The notes under the pieces were generated by a model. That model did no database searches. It saw only the letters and a list, made by a program, of their open reading frames with translations, and was not told the origin of the DNA. A stretch of 64,000 nucleotides of DNA from Bryobacteraceae bacterium (GTDB taxonomy: Bacteria > Acidobacteriota > Terriglobia > Bryobacterales > Bryobacteraceae), in contig JARKOC010000228.1 of NCBI GenBank assembly GCA_029975915.1, positions 28,991 to 92,990 on the forward strand, written 5' to 3'. Positions 7,415 through 17,484 of this stretch are shown here, in pieces. Position 1 is the stretch's first letter; each line of letters begins with the position of its first letter. Made by a program: the position numbers and the translations under genes.

Positions 7415-9145
7415 ATGTCGAACCTGATGAATGGCGCTCACATCCTGCTGGAATGCCTTGCCAGAGAGGGTGTCGAAGTGATCTTCGGCTATCCCGGCGG
7501 CGTCACGCTGCCGCTTTATGACGCGATCTACGATAACCCGATTCAGCATGTTCTCGTACGGCATGAGGAAAATGCCGCGTTTGCCGCCTCGGGTTACGCG
7601 AGGACGACGGGGAAGGTCGGCGTCTGCTGCGCAACATCCGGTCCGGGAGCGACCAACCTGACCACAGGGCTTGTGGACGCGATGATGGATTCGATTCCTG
7701 TCGTCGCCCTGACGGGACAGGTGACCTCGACTCTCATCGGCTCCGATGCCTTTCAGGAGGCCGATACCTTCGGGATCACTCGGCCATGTACCAAGCACAA
7801 TTTCCTGGTGACGCGGGCCGAGGAGATCGCCGACGTCGTCCATCAGGCCTTCCACATAGCAAGTTCCGGACGGCCAGGTCCTGTCCTGGTGGATATCACC
7901 AAGGACGCGTTACAGGGGCAGGCGCGATACGCCCCGGTCCATGAGATCCATTTGCCCGGCTACAAGGTTGTGACTGAAGGCCACGCCGGGCAGATCCGCC
8001 GCGCCGCCCAGATGATGTGGGAAGCCCGCCGGCCCTACGTTTACGCGGGCGGCGGCATCGTCTCCTCGGGGGCAAGCGAGGAATTGCGCGACTTGGTGGA
8101 AACGCTGGATGTCCCTGCCGTTTGCACCTTGATGGGACTGGGCGCTCTGCCCGGCAACCATCCCAATTTCATTTCCATGCCCGGTATGCATGGTTCCTAC
8201 GCAGCCAACATGGGGATGTATGAGTGCGATCTGCTGATCGCGCTTGGCGTCCGGTTCGATGACCGTGTCACTGGCAGACTGAACGCCTTTGCTCCCCACG
8301 CCAAGGTCATCCATGTCGACATCGACCCGGCCGAAATCGGCAAGAACCGCGCCGCCGATCTGCCTATCGTGGGTGATGCCAAAAAGGTGATCGGCAAGCT
8401 CGTCAAAACATTGAGGGAACTGGCGCCCGAGATGCAAGAAGCTCACGCCGCCGACCGGCGCGCGTGGTGGAAGCGTGTCAGAGAGTGGAAGGCGGAGCAT
8501 CCGCTGGAACCGGTCTTCGGCGTCGATGAAATCAAACCTCAGCAATTGATGTATGAAATCGACAAGATCAGCCAGGGCCGGGCGATCGTCACTTCCGACG
8601 TCGGCCAGCACCAGATGTGGGCGGCGCAGTTCATCCGGTTTAACGAGCCACGCCTCTGGGTGAACTCCGGCGGCTTGGGTTCGATGGGCTTCGGATTACC
8701 TTCTGCCATCGGCGCGCAGATGGCCAATCCGGACAAGCTGGTGTTCTGCGTCTGCGGCGACGGCGGCTTCCAGATGGCGCTTCCCGAACTGGCCACGCTG
8801 GCCAACTACGGACTGAACGTCAAAGTGGTGGTGATGAACAACGGCTACCTCGGCATGGTCAGGCAGTGGCAGGAATTGTTTTACAACAACCGCCTGTCCT
8901 CGGTTGAGATCAACACATTCCCGAATGTCGAACATCTTGGAGCGGCGTACGGGATCAAGGCCAAGATCGTGCGTACGCCGATGGAACTCGAAAGGACGCT
9001 CAACGAGGCTGTGGCCGAACCGGGCCCTTATCTGATGGACGTCCGCGTGTCGTCGTTCGAAAACGTCTATCCGATGGTCCCGGCCGGCGCGGCGATCAAC
9101 GAGATGGTGCTGGCGCCGCCGCAACCCGTGGCGGTGCCGAAATAG
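7415..9145 (+). CDS. ilvB: Acetolactate synthase, large (catalytic) subunit
   Basis: 576 residues, typical for the family. Condenses pyruvate (or pyruvate plus 2-ketobutyrate) to acetohydroxy acids with thiamine diphosphate, first step of Val/Leu/Ile synthesis. Visible: FGYPGG at about residue 24, catalytic Glu in RHEENAAFAA (about residue 51), GSDAFQEAD, the central FAD/structural domain with RFDDRVTGRL, and the ThDP motif starting GDGGFQMALPELATL and ending VVMNNGYLGMVRQWQ. ATG 7415 was chosen from family alignment; ATG 7391 and ATG 7427 are alternatives. First gene of ilvBNC-cimA, 37 bp ahead of ilvN, probably under the attenuator upstream. Confidence 0.95.
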   Translation: MSNLMNGAHILLECLAREGVEVIFGYPGGVTLPLYDAIYDNPIQHVLVRHEENAAFAASGYARTTGKVGVCCATSGPGATNLTTGLVDAMMDSIPVVALTGQVTSTLIGSDAFQEADTFGITRPCTKHNFLVTRAEEIADVVHQAFHIASSGRPGPVLVDITKDALQGQARYAPVHEIHLPGYKVVTEGHAGQIRRAAQMMWEARRPYVYAGGGIVSSGASEELRDLVETLDVPAVCTLMGLGALPGNHPNFISMPGMHGSYAANMGMYECDLLIALGVRFDDRVTGRLNAFAPHAKVIHVDIDPAEIGKNRAADLPIVGDAKKVIGKLVKTLRELAPEMQEAHAADRRAWWKRVREWKAEHPLEPVFGVDEIKPQQLMYEIDKISQGRAIVTSDVGQHQMWAAQFIRFNEPRLWVNSGGLGSMGFGLPSAIGAQMANPDKLVFCVCGDGGFQMALPELATLANYGLNVKVVVMNNGYLGMVRQWQELFYNNRLSSVEINTFPNVEHLGAAYGIKAKIVRTPMELERTLNEAVAEPGPYLMDVRVSSFENVYPMVPAGAAINEMVLAPPQPVAVPK

Positions 9146-9182
9146 GAATGATGGTCTCGATCCCTGGAGTTCACGAATTACC

Positions 9183-9719
9183 ATGCTCATGACAATCTCA
9201 TTGCTAATGGAGAACCGGCCTGGCGCTCTGATGCGCGTGACCGGCCTGCTGACTCAGCGAGGCTACAATATCGAGTCGCTCACCGTCGCCCGAACGCTGG
9301 ACCCAACCCTTTCGCGGATGACCATCATCGTCGACGTCGAGCCGAAGCTGCGGGCGCTGGTGATCAAACAGATGAACCGGCTGGTCAACGTGCTGCAAGC
9401 CACGGACCTTACTGAAGTGCAGTCCGTGATAAGAGAACTGGTTCTGTTAAGGGTGCGGGCCCCAATGGAAAGCAGGACGGCGATTCTGAAGGAGGCCGAG
9501 ATCTTCACCGCTCGCGTGGTGGATTCCTCGCTTGAAGGCTTCGTGCTTGAGGCCACGGGCGAGAGTGAGAAATTAAGTGAGTTCATCGCCGTGATGGGCT
9601 CGTATGGAGAGATTGAGGTGACGCGTTCGGGCGGCGTCGCCGTGTCGCTGGAAGCGAAGAAATTGCGGCTCGCGCCGCCTGTGCCCAAATCCCAAACAGA
9701 AACCGTTGAATCGAGATAA
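9183..9719 (+). CDS. ilvN: Acetolactate synthase, small (regulatory) subunit
   Basis: 178 residues. The N-terminal ACT domain is clear (ISLLMENRPGALMRVTGLL, GYNIESLTVARTLDP, MTIIVDV), followed by the second conserved domain (RELVLLRV, FTARVVDSSLEGFVLEATG and SGGVAVS). This subunit binds valine and activates and feedback-inhibits the catalytic partner encoded just upstream. It lies 37 bp after ilvB and 15 bp before ilvC. By length it is the IlvH/IlvN long type of about 160-180 residues. Confidence 0.95.
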   Translation: MLMTISLLMENRPGALMRVTGLLTQRGYNIESLTVARTLDPTLSRMTIIVDVEPKLRALVIKQMNRLVNVLQATDLTEVQSVIRELVLLRVRAPMESRTAILKEAEIFTARVVDSSLEGFVLEATGESEKLSEFIAVMGSYGEIEVTRSGGVAVSLEAKKLRLAPPVPKSQTETVESR

Positions 9720-10757
<1,038 letters not shown>

Positions 10758-10847
10758 CTCCCAAGGGATTGCCGCAATGCCGGGGCCGGTCCGGGCGTTA
10801 CCATCGCCGGCTGGCCCCAGGCATTTGGAAATGAAAGGAAGTCTGAC

Positions 10848-12470
10848 ATGAGGATCTGGACATTCGATACGACTCTCCGTGACGGCACACAGGGCGCGGC
10901 CATCTCCTTCTCGGTGGAAGACAAGATCGCCATCGCTCAGAAGCTGGACGATCTCGGAATCGACTACATCGAGGGCGGCTGGCCCATGTCCAATCCCAAG
11001 GACAAGGAGTTTTTCGCCCGCGCCCGCGATCTGAAATTCAAGCACGCCAAATTGACGGCCTTCGGTTCGACTCGGTTCGCCAGGAACCCGGTTGAGAAGG
11101 ACGCCAACACCCTGGCGCTGCTCGAGGCCGGCACGCCCGCAATCTCGATCTTCGGCAAGACCTGGGACCTGCACGCCACTCAGGTCCTCGGCGTTTCGCT
11201 CGAGCAGAATCTCGAACTGATCAGCGACTCGGTCGGCTTCCTGAAGTCTCATGGGCGCGAAGTGATCTATGACGCCGAGCATTTCTTCGATGGCTATATC
11301 GCCAACCCGGACTACGCGCTCAAAACCCTGGACGCCGCGGCCACGGCCGGCGCCGACGTGCTTTGCCTGTGCGACACCAACGGCGGGACCATCACGGGAC
11401 GGCTGTCCGAAATTGTCGCCGAGGTCCGCAAGCGGTTTGATGGCACGCTCGGCATCCACTGCCATAACGATTGCGACATCGCCAACGCCAACACCATCGC
11501 CGCCGTCGAACAAGGCGTCACTCATGTCCAAGGCTGCTTCAATGGTTACGGCGAACGTTGCGGCAACGCCAATCTCGTTTCGGTTATCGCCATCCTCGAA
11601 GCCAAATTGGGGCACACCCTCATTGGCAAGGAGAAACTCCGCAGCCTGACCGGCGTGGCCCATTACATCGCCGAGTTGGCCAACCTGCCGCTTGCGCAGA
11701 ATCAGCCGTTCGTGGGCAGGGCCGCGTTCGCGCACAAGGGCGGCGTCCACGTCGCGGCGGTTTTGAAGACGGCGGCCAGCTATGAGCACATGGATCCGGC
11801 CGTGCTCGGCAACCGCCAGCAAGTGCTGCTTTCGGACTTGAGCGGCCGCGGAAACGTCGTCTACAAGCTTAAACAGCACGGGCTGGAAGAGAAACTCGAC
11901 GACGCCGCGCGTAGAGATCTGCTCGATCGCATCAAGCATCTCGAATATGAAGGCTACGAACTCGAAGCCGCCGAGGGAACCTTCGAACTGCTGGTCCGCG
12001 ACGCGCTGACGCCTGGCAAGAAGTTCTTTGAGGTCATCTCCTACGAAACGCAATCGCGCAAGATCGATGGCCGCGACGCCATCACTTCGGCAACCGTCAT
12101 TCTGCGCGCCGGCGACGAGATCCATTCGGCGCACGCCACCGGCGACGGCCCGGTGAATGCGCTCGATGTCTGCTTCCGCCAGTGCCTGGCCACCGTTTAC
12201 CCGCAGATCAAGGAGGTCCGGCTGACCGACTACAAGGTCCGCGTGATCGACTCCGGTAAGGGCACCGCCGCCAAGGTCCGCGTGCTGGTCGGCTGGTCGG
12301 ATCACAAGCGTTCGTGGGCAACCGTCGGCGTGTCGACCAACATCATAGACGCCTCCTGGCGCGCGCTCGTCGATGCCATCCAACTTGAGTTGATGCGCCT
12401 GTCTGACGCCGACGACCGGATTGAAAAGGCCGTTGAGGATTTCTGCATCGGCGTAGAGCCGGAACAATGA
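10848..12470 (+). CDS. cimA: (R)-citramalate synthase
   Basis: 540 residues. Condenses acetyl-CoA and pyruvate to citramalate, giving 2-ketobutyrate for isoleucine without threonine. The DRE-TIM start TFDTTLRDGTQGAAIS, GWPMSNPKDKEFF, CDTNGGT, HCHNDCDIANANT, GCFNGYGERCGNANL and AFAHKGGVHVAAV are present, and the C-terminal LeuA allosteric domain runs from about residue 400 (TSATVILRAGDE, YKVRVIDSGKGTAAKVRVL). The GWPxSNPKD block and length favour CimA over LeuA. Its place behind ilvC shows the operon supplies isoleucine by the pyruvate route. Its stop overlaps the next gene as ATGA. Spaced SD: GAAAGGAAG. Confidence 0.92.
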   Translation: MRIWTFDTTLRDGTQGAAISFSVEDKIAIAQKLDDLGIDYIEGGWPMSNPKDKEFFARARDLKFKHAKLTAFGSTRFARNPVEKDANTLALLEAGTPAISIFGKTWDLHATQVLGVSLEQNLELISDSVGFLKSHGREVIYDAEHFFDGYIANPDYALKTLDAAATAGADVLCLCDTNGGTITGRLSEIVAEVRKRFDGTLGIHCHNDCDIANANTIAAVEQGVTHVQGCFNGYGERCGNANLVSVIAILEAKLGHTLIGKEKLRSLTGVAHYIAELANLPLAQNQPFVGRAAFAHKGGVHVAAVLKTAASYEHMDPAVLGNRQQVLLSDLSGRGNVVYKLKQHGLEEKLDDAARRDLLDRIKHLEYEGYELEAAEGTFELLVRDALTPGKKFFEVISYETQSRKIDGRDAITSATVILRAGDEIHSAHATGDGPVNALDVCFRQCLATVYPQIKEVRLTDYKVRVIDSGKGTAAKVRVLVGWSDHKRSWATVGVSTNIIDASWRALVDAIQLELMRLSDADDRIEKAVEDFCIGVEPEQ

Positions 12471-12856
12471 ACCCATCGGAACGCGACCGGAAGCTTCGGC
12501 GGCAACTGCTGAAAACACGGACGCATCCCGGCTCGTTCCGCGACGAGATGATCCGCCGCGTGATCGCGTCCATCCCTCGCGGCAAGGTCTCGTCCTACTC
12601 AGAAGTCGCCGCGGCGGCCGGATTTCCGATGAACCACAGGCTCGTCGTCAAACTGCTGCGCGAGGCCGGTGATCGGTTGCCTTGGCACCGCGTCCTGGGC
12701 GCCCAGGGCGACATCCGGCTGAAGGGTGAGGCTGCCCTGGAGCAGAGGCGGAGGCTGGAGATGGAGGGCGTCGGTTTTTGCGGCAAGCGTGTCAACCTCG
12801 CCAACCACAAACACGGCTTCGAAACTTGGACGATAGGAATTCCACCTCAAGATTGA
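12467..12856 (+). CDS. Alkyltransferase-like protein (Atl, MGMT-fold, no active Cys)
   Basis: 129 residues, one MGMT C-terminal (winged-helix) DNA-binding domain: IPRGKVSSYSEVAAAAGFPMNHR, then the active-site loop PWHRVLG, where the PCHRV cysteine of true O6-alkylguanine transferases is replaced by Trp, then EQRRRLEMEGV. The Trp marks Atl proteins, which bind O6-alkylguanine without repairing it and hand the lesion to nucleotide excision repair. The ATG overlaps the cimA stop by four bases, so it is translationally coupled to branched-chain synthesis, an unexpected partner. A 25-residue basic N-terminal extension precedes the domain. Confidence 0.82.
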   Translation: MNPSERDRKLRRQLLKTRTHPGSFRDEMIRRVIASIPRGKVSSYSEVAAAAGFPMNHRLVVKLLREAGDRLPWHRVLGAQGDIRLKGEAALEQRRRLEMEGVGFCGKRVNLANHKHGFETWTIGIPPQD

Positions 12857-12944
12857 CTGAGACCAAGTTCACTCCTCAAGACCGTCCTGTGGGCCAGGAC
12901 TGCGGGGCTTGGCCAGCCCAAGCAGGATGGTCGCAGGTGCAGCC

Positions 12945-15068
12945 TCAGGGCCGGATCGTCCAGCGGAGTTTGATGGCGATCAACTCGCCTTCCGGCGCCA
13001 AGGCTTTGTCGCGCGGCGAAAGATAGAGCCGTTTCCAGCCGCGATTCCAAACCAAGAACAGGTCGTTGCCCGGCTTGATTGTCCAACGCAGACGCGTGTT
13101 CTGGCCGAAGTCATAGCTCTCGTCGTCGTACTGCAGAAAACTGGTCAGAACTACGTTCGGGCTGAAAGCGTAGGACAAATTGGTCTGGTAGAGGCGCTGC
13201 GCGAAGTTGCCTTGCTTGAGACGGGCGAAGTTGTGTTCCGCTTCGATACCCGCGCTGAAACGGCCCGATGGCGCAGTCCAGGCGAGGCCGGTTTCCTGTT
13301 GCAGCAGCGAGCCCGTATAGAACGAACCGAATCCGGTTTGAGTGGTGAATACCCACGGGCGGTGAGGCGAAGATTCGAACTCAAATTCGCCCCTGTTGAA
13401 ACGGTATGCGCCGACGGGCAGCACAACGCCATCGGAGATCTCAAAGATGGCCGGGAGAAACTCATACTGCGGCATAAATTTGAGCGCGATCTTGTCGCCG
13501 GAATCGAGGTCGAGTTCGGCTGGAGTGAATTCGAAGGACCAGGACTCGTTGAAGCCGCGGAGATTATCGACGCGGGTGTAATAGTTCCGCAGCCGGTATT
13601 TGCGGATCCAGTCGAGCGATGACCCGGGGGCGGGACGCGGCCCGAAAGAACAGCCTGTCCGGTATTGGCGTGTGCCGGGACGGGGGAGGAAACCAAGCTC
13701 AGGATTGAGGCCCTCACCGAACTCGAAGGTCTGAGCGAAGCAGTCCAGCCGGTCGTTCGGATAATCGACTTTGTAGCCCCAGCCGTACCGATTCCCGGAC
13801 GCTGCACCTCCGCGCGTCAGAACGCTCCATGCGCCAATCAGCAGGTTCTTGTCACCCATGAATCGGGAGGTCCTCCAGACGGCGTCGAGGCCGGCGAGGG
13901 TGTTCTTCGTGACGCCATCGGGGCTGCCATTCGTGATGATCGTGCCGATGCGGAATTCGCGCGAGAGGTCAAAGGAGATGCGGCCGGCGAACAGGTTCGT
14001 CCCTGGGACACCGCGGATGTCGCGCGTCTTCACGCTAAGCAGGCCGATGTTCCAGCGGCCTGCCCGGCCGTTGAGCTTGACGCCGGCGTCGATGGGGATG
14101 AGCTGGCCGTCATATAGGCCGATCCTGCGGCTGAAGAAGGGGATGAAGGATTCTCCAAGCCCGAGTCCGAATTCGAACTGGTTCGAACCCTCCAGGAAGA
14201 ACGATCTCCTCTCCGGAAAGAATAATGAAAAGCGAGTGAGATTGAGTCTGCGTGAATCGACCTCGGTTTCGGCGAAGTCGGTGTTGACGGTAAATACGGC
14301 AGCCATTTGGGGGGTGACGCGCCAGGTTACGTCTACGCCCGGCTGGCCTTTCCAGTTGTGGCTGGGGACAGTGAAATCCTTGGCTGAACGGCCGGCGAAG
14401 AAGGGGCTGATTTCGAGTCCCTTGCCTTGTTTGAGGATCTCGACGCCTTCGAGACGCCCGGCGCGGCTGAGATCCGGCAAATAGGAATCGAGGGTGGGGG
14501 AAAAGGCGCGCATGACAGTACGGTCACGGGCGATGTTCCTCTCAAGGTTGATCCCCCAGGAGGTTTGCCCCTCGGTGAAGCTGAGGGTGCGGGCGGGGAT
14601 CTCGAGTTCGGCGGTCCAGCCCTGGGGCGTGCGGGTGACGCGGGCATCCCAGATGCCGTCCCAGTCGAGGGAAGGGTGTTCAGGCCCTGAGATGAGACCA
14701 TCGAGGCGCGCACCGGCTGCGTTCACTTGAAATAGATACCCGGTCCTGCGGTCGCCATACGTATCGAGGACCACCGAGACAGAGTCATCGCCTTCCTGTT
14801 CGGCATCGCGCGTCATCGTGTGGATTGTGATTTGTGAGGGATGGGGGTCAACGCATTCGATGGCGACGTAAAGGGCAGACTCGGTCAATAGCACTTTGGC
14901 CGTTGTCTTGTAAGGGGTGGGGGCGCCCGGGTTGGGTGATTGCTGGGTGAACTCGAAGCTCTTGGCAGCCGCCCAAGCTGCCTCGGTGGGTTTGCCGTCG
15001 AGTTGGATGCGGGGCGCCTGAGCATGAAGCGGGAGAATCAGATACGGGAGCAGGAACAGCGCGCGCAC
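12945..15068 (-). CDS. DUF5916 outer-membrane protein with N-terminal CBM9-like domain
   Basis: 707 residues, start GTG 15068 with a signal peptide (LFLLPYLILPLHAQ). Residues of about 20-200 form the family-9 carbohydrate-binding-like domain (IQLDGKPTEAAWAAA, LYVAIECVDPHP, DDSVSVVLDTYGDRRTGY, GWTAELEIPARTLSF, SWGINLERNI). The rest is the DUF5916 beta-barrel part, with FFLEGSNQFEFG, PFFSRRIGLYDG and a strand-rich C-terminus ending KLRWTIRP. It diverges from the ENPP gene with 27 bp between starts, so both probably share a promoter region. Role unknown; exported carbohydrate- or surface-related is inferred. Confidence 0.82.
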   Translation of the reverse strand: MRALFLLPYLILPLHAQAPRIQLDGKPTEAAWAAAKSFEFTQQSPNPGAPTPYKTTAKVLLTESALYVAIECVDPHPSQITIHTMTRDAEQEGDDSVSVVLDTYGDRRTGYLFQVNAAGARLDGLISGPEHPSLDWDGIWDARVTRTPQGWTAELEIPARTLSFTEGQTSWGINLERNIARDRTVMRAFSPTLDSYLPDLSRAGRLEGVEILKQGKGLEISPFFAGRSAKDFTVPSHNWKGQPGVDVTWRVTPQMAAVFTVNTDFAETEVDSRRLNLTRFSLFFPERRSFFLEGSNQFEFGLGLGESFIPFFSRRIGLYDGQLIPIDAGVKLNGRAGRWNIGLLSVKTRDIRGVPGTNLFAGRISFDLSREFRIGTIITNGSPDGVTKNTLAGLDAVWRTSRFMGDKNLLIGAWSVLTRGGAASGNRYGWGYKVDYPNDRLDCFAQTFEFGEGLNPELGFLPRPGTRQYRTGCSFGPRPAPGSSLDWIRKYRLRNYYTRVDNLRGFNESWSFEFTPAELDLDSGDKIALKFMPQYEFLPAIFEISDGVVLPVGAYRFNRGEFEFESSPHRPWVFTTQTGFGSFYTGSLLQQETGLAWTAPSGRFSAGIEAEHNFARLKQGNFAQRLYQTNLSYAFSPNVVLTSFLQYDDESYDFGQNTRLRWTIKPGNDLFLVWNRGWKRLYLSPRDKALAPEGELIAIKLRWTIRP

Positions 15069-15095
15069 GCATCAACGATATCGCAATAATAGGGC

Positions 15096-16268
15096 ATGAT
15101 CCGGCTTGGGTTTGTCTGGTTGGGATTCGCCCTGTCTTCGCTCGCGCAGCCGCTGGTCGTCGTCGCCATTGATGGTCTGCGGCACGACTTCATTGAAATC
15201 CACAAGATGCAAAACCTGGCCCGGTTGCGCAGCGAGGGCGCATTGGTCGAGCGGATCAGACCGAGTTTCCCTTCAACCACGTTCCCCAACTTCCACACTA
15301 TGGCTACGGGCCTTGAACCGTCGCGCCACGGGCTGGTTGGCATGGCCTTTTACGACCGTGCCCGCAAGGAGCGGTTCTACTACCAAACGAACTCGACCGA
15401 CGGTTCCTGGTACGGCGGCGAACCGTTCTGGGAGACGGCCGAGAAGGCCGGCAAGATCGTAGCGACTTTCTTTTGGCCCGGCACCGACGCAGGCGTCAAC
15501 GGCAAGTGGCCAACGTATTTCCGGCGGTATGACTGGCGGGTGCGGCACGAAGAAAAAGTGAAGCAGGTTGGCGATTGGCTGGCCTTACCAGCTTCGCGAC
15601 GCCCCGACGCCATTGTTGTCTACCTCTCCGACATAGACTCAATGGGCCACCGCCATGGCCCGCTCGCGCCGGAGACATTCGAAGCGGCGCAGAAGGTGGA
15701 CGCCTCGGTGGCGCGCATCAGCGAAATGACGTCGAAGGCCGGCGCGACGCTGCTGATCGTTTCTGACCACGGCCAGAGCGCCGTCGAGGGTCACATCGAC
15801 CTGACGCCGCTTGCCGACTTCAAGGGCTGCATCGCGGCCAACGAAGCGCCGATGACCCAGCTCTATTGCGACGATCCGGCGCGCGTCTACTCCGAATTGA
15901 AGCCGAAGGAAAAGGGCTGGAAAGTCTACCGCAAAGCGGAGATTCCAGCGCATCTGAACTATCGCGACAACCCGCGCATAGGCGATCTGGTGATCCTGCC
16001 TGACCGACCGCTGATTGTCCAGGTACTGCCGGCTGGCGATGGGTCTACAGCCTTGCCGCATCTCAAGGGTATGCACGGCTACGATCCCGTGGCAAACAGT
16101 GAGATGGATGCGCTGCTGATCGGCGTGGGCGGTCCGTTCAAGCCGGGCGCGCGAGTCCCGGCGGCGCACAATGTCGATGTTGCGCCACTGATTCTGCACT
16201 TGATGGGCGTCGCCGCGCCGAAAGGAATTGACGGCGACTTCAGTCGCGTCCGCGGGCTGCTGCGATAA
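15096..16268 (+). CDS. Nucleotide pyrophosphatase/phosphodiesterase family (ENPP-like), exported
   Basis: 390 residues, signal peptide MIRLGFVWLGFALSSLAQ. The alkaline-phosphatase superfamily pattern is complete: LVVVAIDGLRHDF (first metal Asp), PSFPSTTFPNFHTMATG (nucleophile Thr), YLSDIDSMGHRHGP, IVSDHGQSAV (DHG) and the final metal His in MHGYDP. Such enzymes hydrolyse nucleotide pyrophosphate or phosphodiester bonds outside the cytoplasm. Its last 29 bases overlap the 3' end of the opposite-strand hydrolase. Confidence 0.88.
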   Translation: MIRLGFVWLGFALSSLAQPLVVVAIDGLRHDFIEIHKMQNLARLRSEGALVERIRPSFPSTTFPNFHTMATGLEPSRHGLVGMAFYDRARKERFYYQTNSTDGSWYGGEPFWETAEKAGKIVATFFWPGTDAGVNGKWPTYFRRYDWRVRHEEKVKQVGDWLALPASRRPDAIVVYLSDIDSMGHRHGPLAPETFEAAQKVDASVARISEMTSKAGATLLIVSDHGQSAVEGHIDLTPLADFKGCIAANEAPMTQLYCDDPARVYSELKPKEKGWKVYRKAEIPAHLNYRDNPRIGDLVILPDRPLIVQVLPAGDGSTALPHLKGMHGYDPVANSEMDALLIGVGGPFKPGARVPAAHNVDVAPLILHLMGVAAPKGIDGDFSRVRGLLR

Positions 16269-16980
16269 CCATCTCTTCCACCTCGCGCCAGAGGGGCATG
16301 TCGAACTCCATCAAGAGATGTTCGTCCATAAAGAAGGTCTGGAGGCGGGATTGTTCATCAATTTCAATCTCACCTCTGCGGCCTTTATAACTGACTTTTC
16401 TGTTGAACAGGATGCGCGTCCGCGAAGGGTCTTCGGCGCGGAGTTCCGGTGCTCCCTTGATGAATAAGTGGTCTCGCTGGAACCAGTTGGCGGCGGCCAG
16501 CACGTTAGACGGGACGGTGTAAGGGTCCTTGCCGTAGGCGTCCACAATCGCGACCAAACGAACTGTCGTGCCCCAGCCGTTCAGGGTTCGTGCGAAGCGC
16601 AGGGCGGCGCGCCCGCCGAGCGACTGCCCAAACAGAACCACCCGCGCCGCCTTCGCTTCGTCTAACCCTAACTTGCCGTCGCGGTCGAAATCGAACGCTT
16701 CGCGGATCAGCCGCTCAGCAAGTTCGAGCGAATGGTTTTCAACCGTCTCCACCCACACGCCCTTCAGTTCGCGCCGCTTGATGGCAATCGCCGTCCGCCG
16801 GATGCATCGCCCCGGATTGTCCCAGCGTTCCCAGCCGCCGACGATGCCGAGGACGAGCGTCTCGCCGGGCCTCACCGGCAAGGGTGTAACGAAATCTTCG
16901 AAAGTCTGCCGCCGCGAGTCGGCGCGCGCCACCGTGGCGGCAAAACATATAAGCACGGCGATCTGTAACGAACGCATCAT
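16240..16980 (-). CDS. Exported alpha/beta hydrolase-like protein with an EF-hand loop
   Basis: 246 residues; ATG 16980 (or 16977) gives signal peptide MMRSLQIAVLICFAATVARA. The nucleophile elbow GQSLGG (GxSxG) and ALRFARTLNGWG follow. Just before it is DFDRDGKLGLDE, a perfect calcium-binding EF-hand loop (Asp at 1, 3, 5, Gly 6, Glu 12), so calcium may stabilise or regulate the enzyme. The open frame continues far upstream to 17865 but that part is antisense to the sigma-factor genes. The 3' end overlaps the ENPP gene by 29 bp. Substrate unknown. Confidence 0.7.
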   Translation of the reverse strand: MMRSLQIAVLICFAATVARADSRRQTFEDFVTPLPVRPGETLVLGIVGGWERWDNPGRCIRRTAIAIKRRELKGVWVETVENHSLELAERLIREAFDFDRDGKLGLDEAKAARVVLFGQSLGGRAALRFARTLNGWGTTVRLVAIVDAYGKDPYTVPSNVLAAANWFQRDHLFIKGAPELRAEDPSRTRILFNRKVSYKGRRGEIEIDEQSRLQTFFMDEHLLMEFDMPLWREVEEMVIAAARGRD

Positions 16981-16989
16981 GGATGGATA

Positions 16990-17484
16990 GTGTCTAGTGT
17001 GAAGGATGCGCGGGAGCGGTTGCCAGGTTTCGCCGAGGTCTATGGGGCCTGCGCGCGAGACGTTTGGCGATTCGCTTTGTCGCTTTCGGGCAACCGCGCC
17101 TGGGCCGACGACCTGACGGCCGAAGCGTTCCTGCGCGTTTGGGAGGCCGGCGAGCGCGTGGAGTTGAACTCCGTCAAGGCCTATCTGTTCGCCATCGTTC
17201 GCAACCTGTACCTGAAGGAACTCGCGAAACGGAGCCGGATGACGGACGTTGTGGACCGTCCACAGTCTGCTCGAACGGCGGGGGCGGAGTTGGAAGAGGT
17301 GCTGCGGATGCTTCAGGAGTTGCCTGAGGACAGCCGCGCGGCGTTGATGCTCCGGGCGGAGCAGGACATGAGCTATGCCGAGATCGGCGCTGTGCTGGGC
17401 GTGAGTGAAGGCGCGGCGCGGGTGAAGGTGCACCGGGCCAGGGCAAGGCTCGAGGAGATGAGGAGCGGGACATGGAAGAAGTGA
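16990..17484 (+). CDS. ECF-type RNA polymerase sigma factor
   Basis: 164 residues. Region 2 is seen as the block around residues 15-75 (DVWRFALSLSGNRAWADDLTAEAFLRVWE, SVKAYLFAIVRNLYLKEL). Region 4 has ELPEDSRAALMLRAEQDMSYAEIGAVLGVSEGAARVKVHRARARL, a classic HTH ending. The GTG at 16990 is assumed; a second GTG at 16999 is possible. It lies 9 bp from the divergent hydrolase start and overlaps the following membrane-protein gene by 13 bp, as sigma/anti-sigma pairs often do. Targets unknown. Confidence 0.88.
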   Translation: MSSVKDARERLPGFAEVYGACARDVWRFALSLSGNRAWADDLTAEAFLRVWEAGERVELNSVKAYLFAIVRNLYLKELAKRSRMTDVVDRPQSARTAGAELEEVLRMLQELPEDSRAALMLRAEQDMSYAEIGAVLGVSEGAARVKVHRARARLEEMRSGTWKK

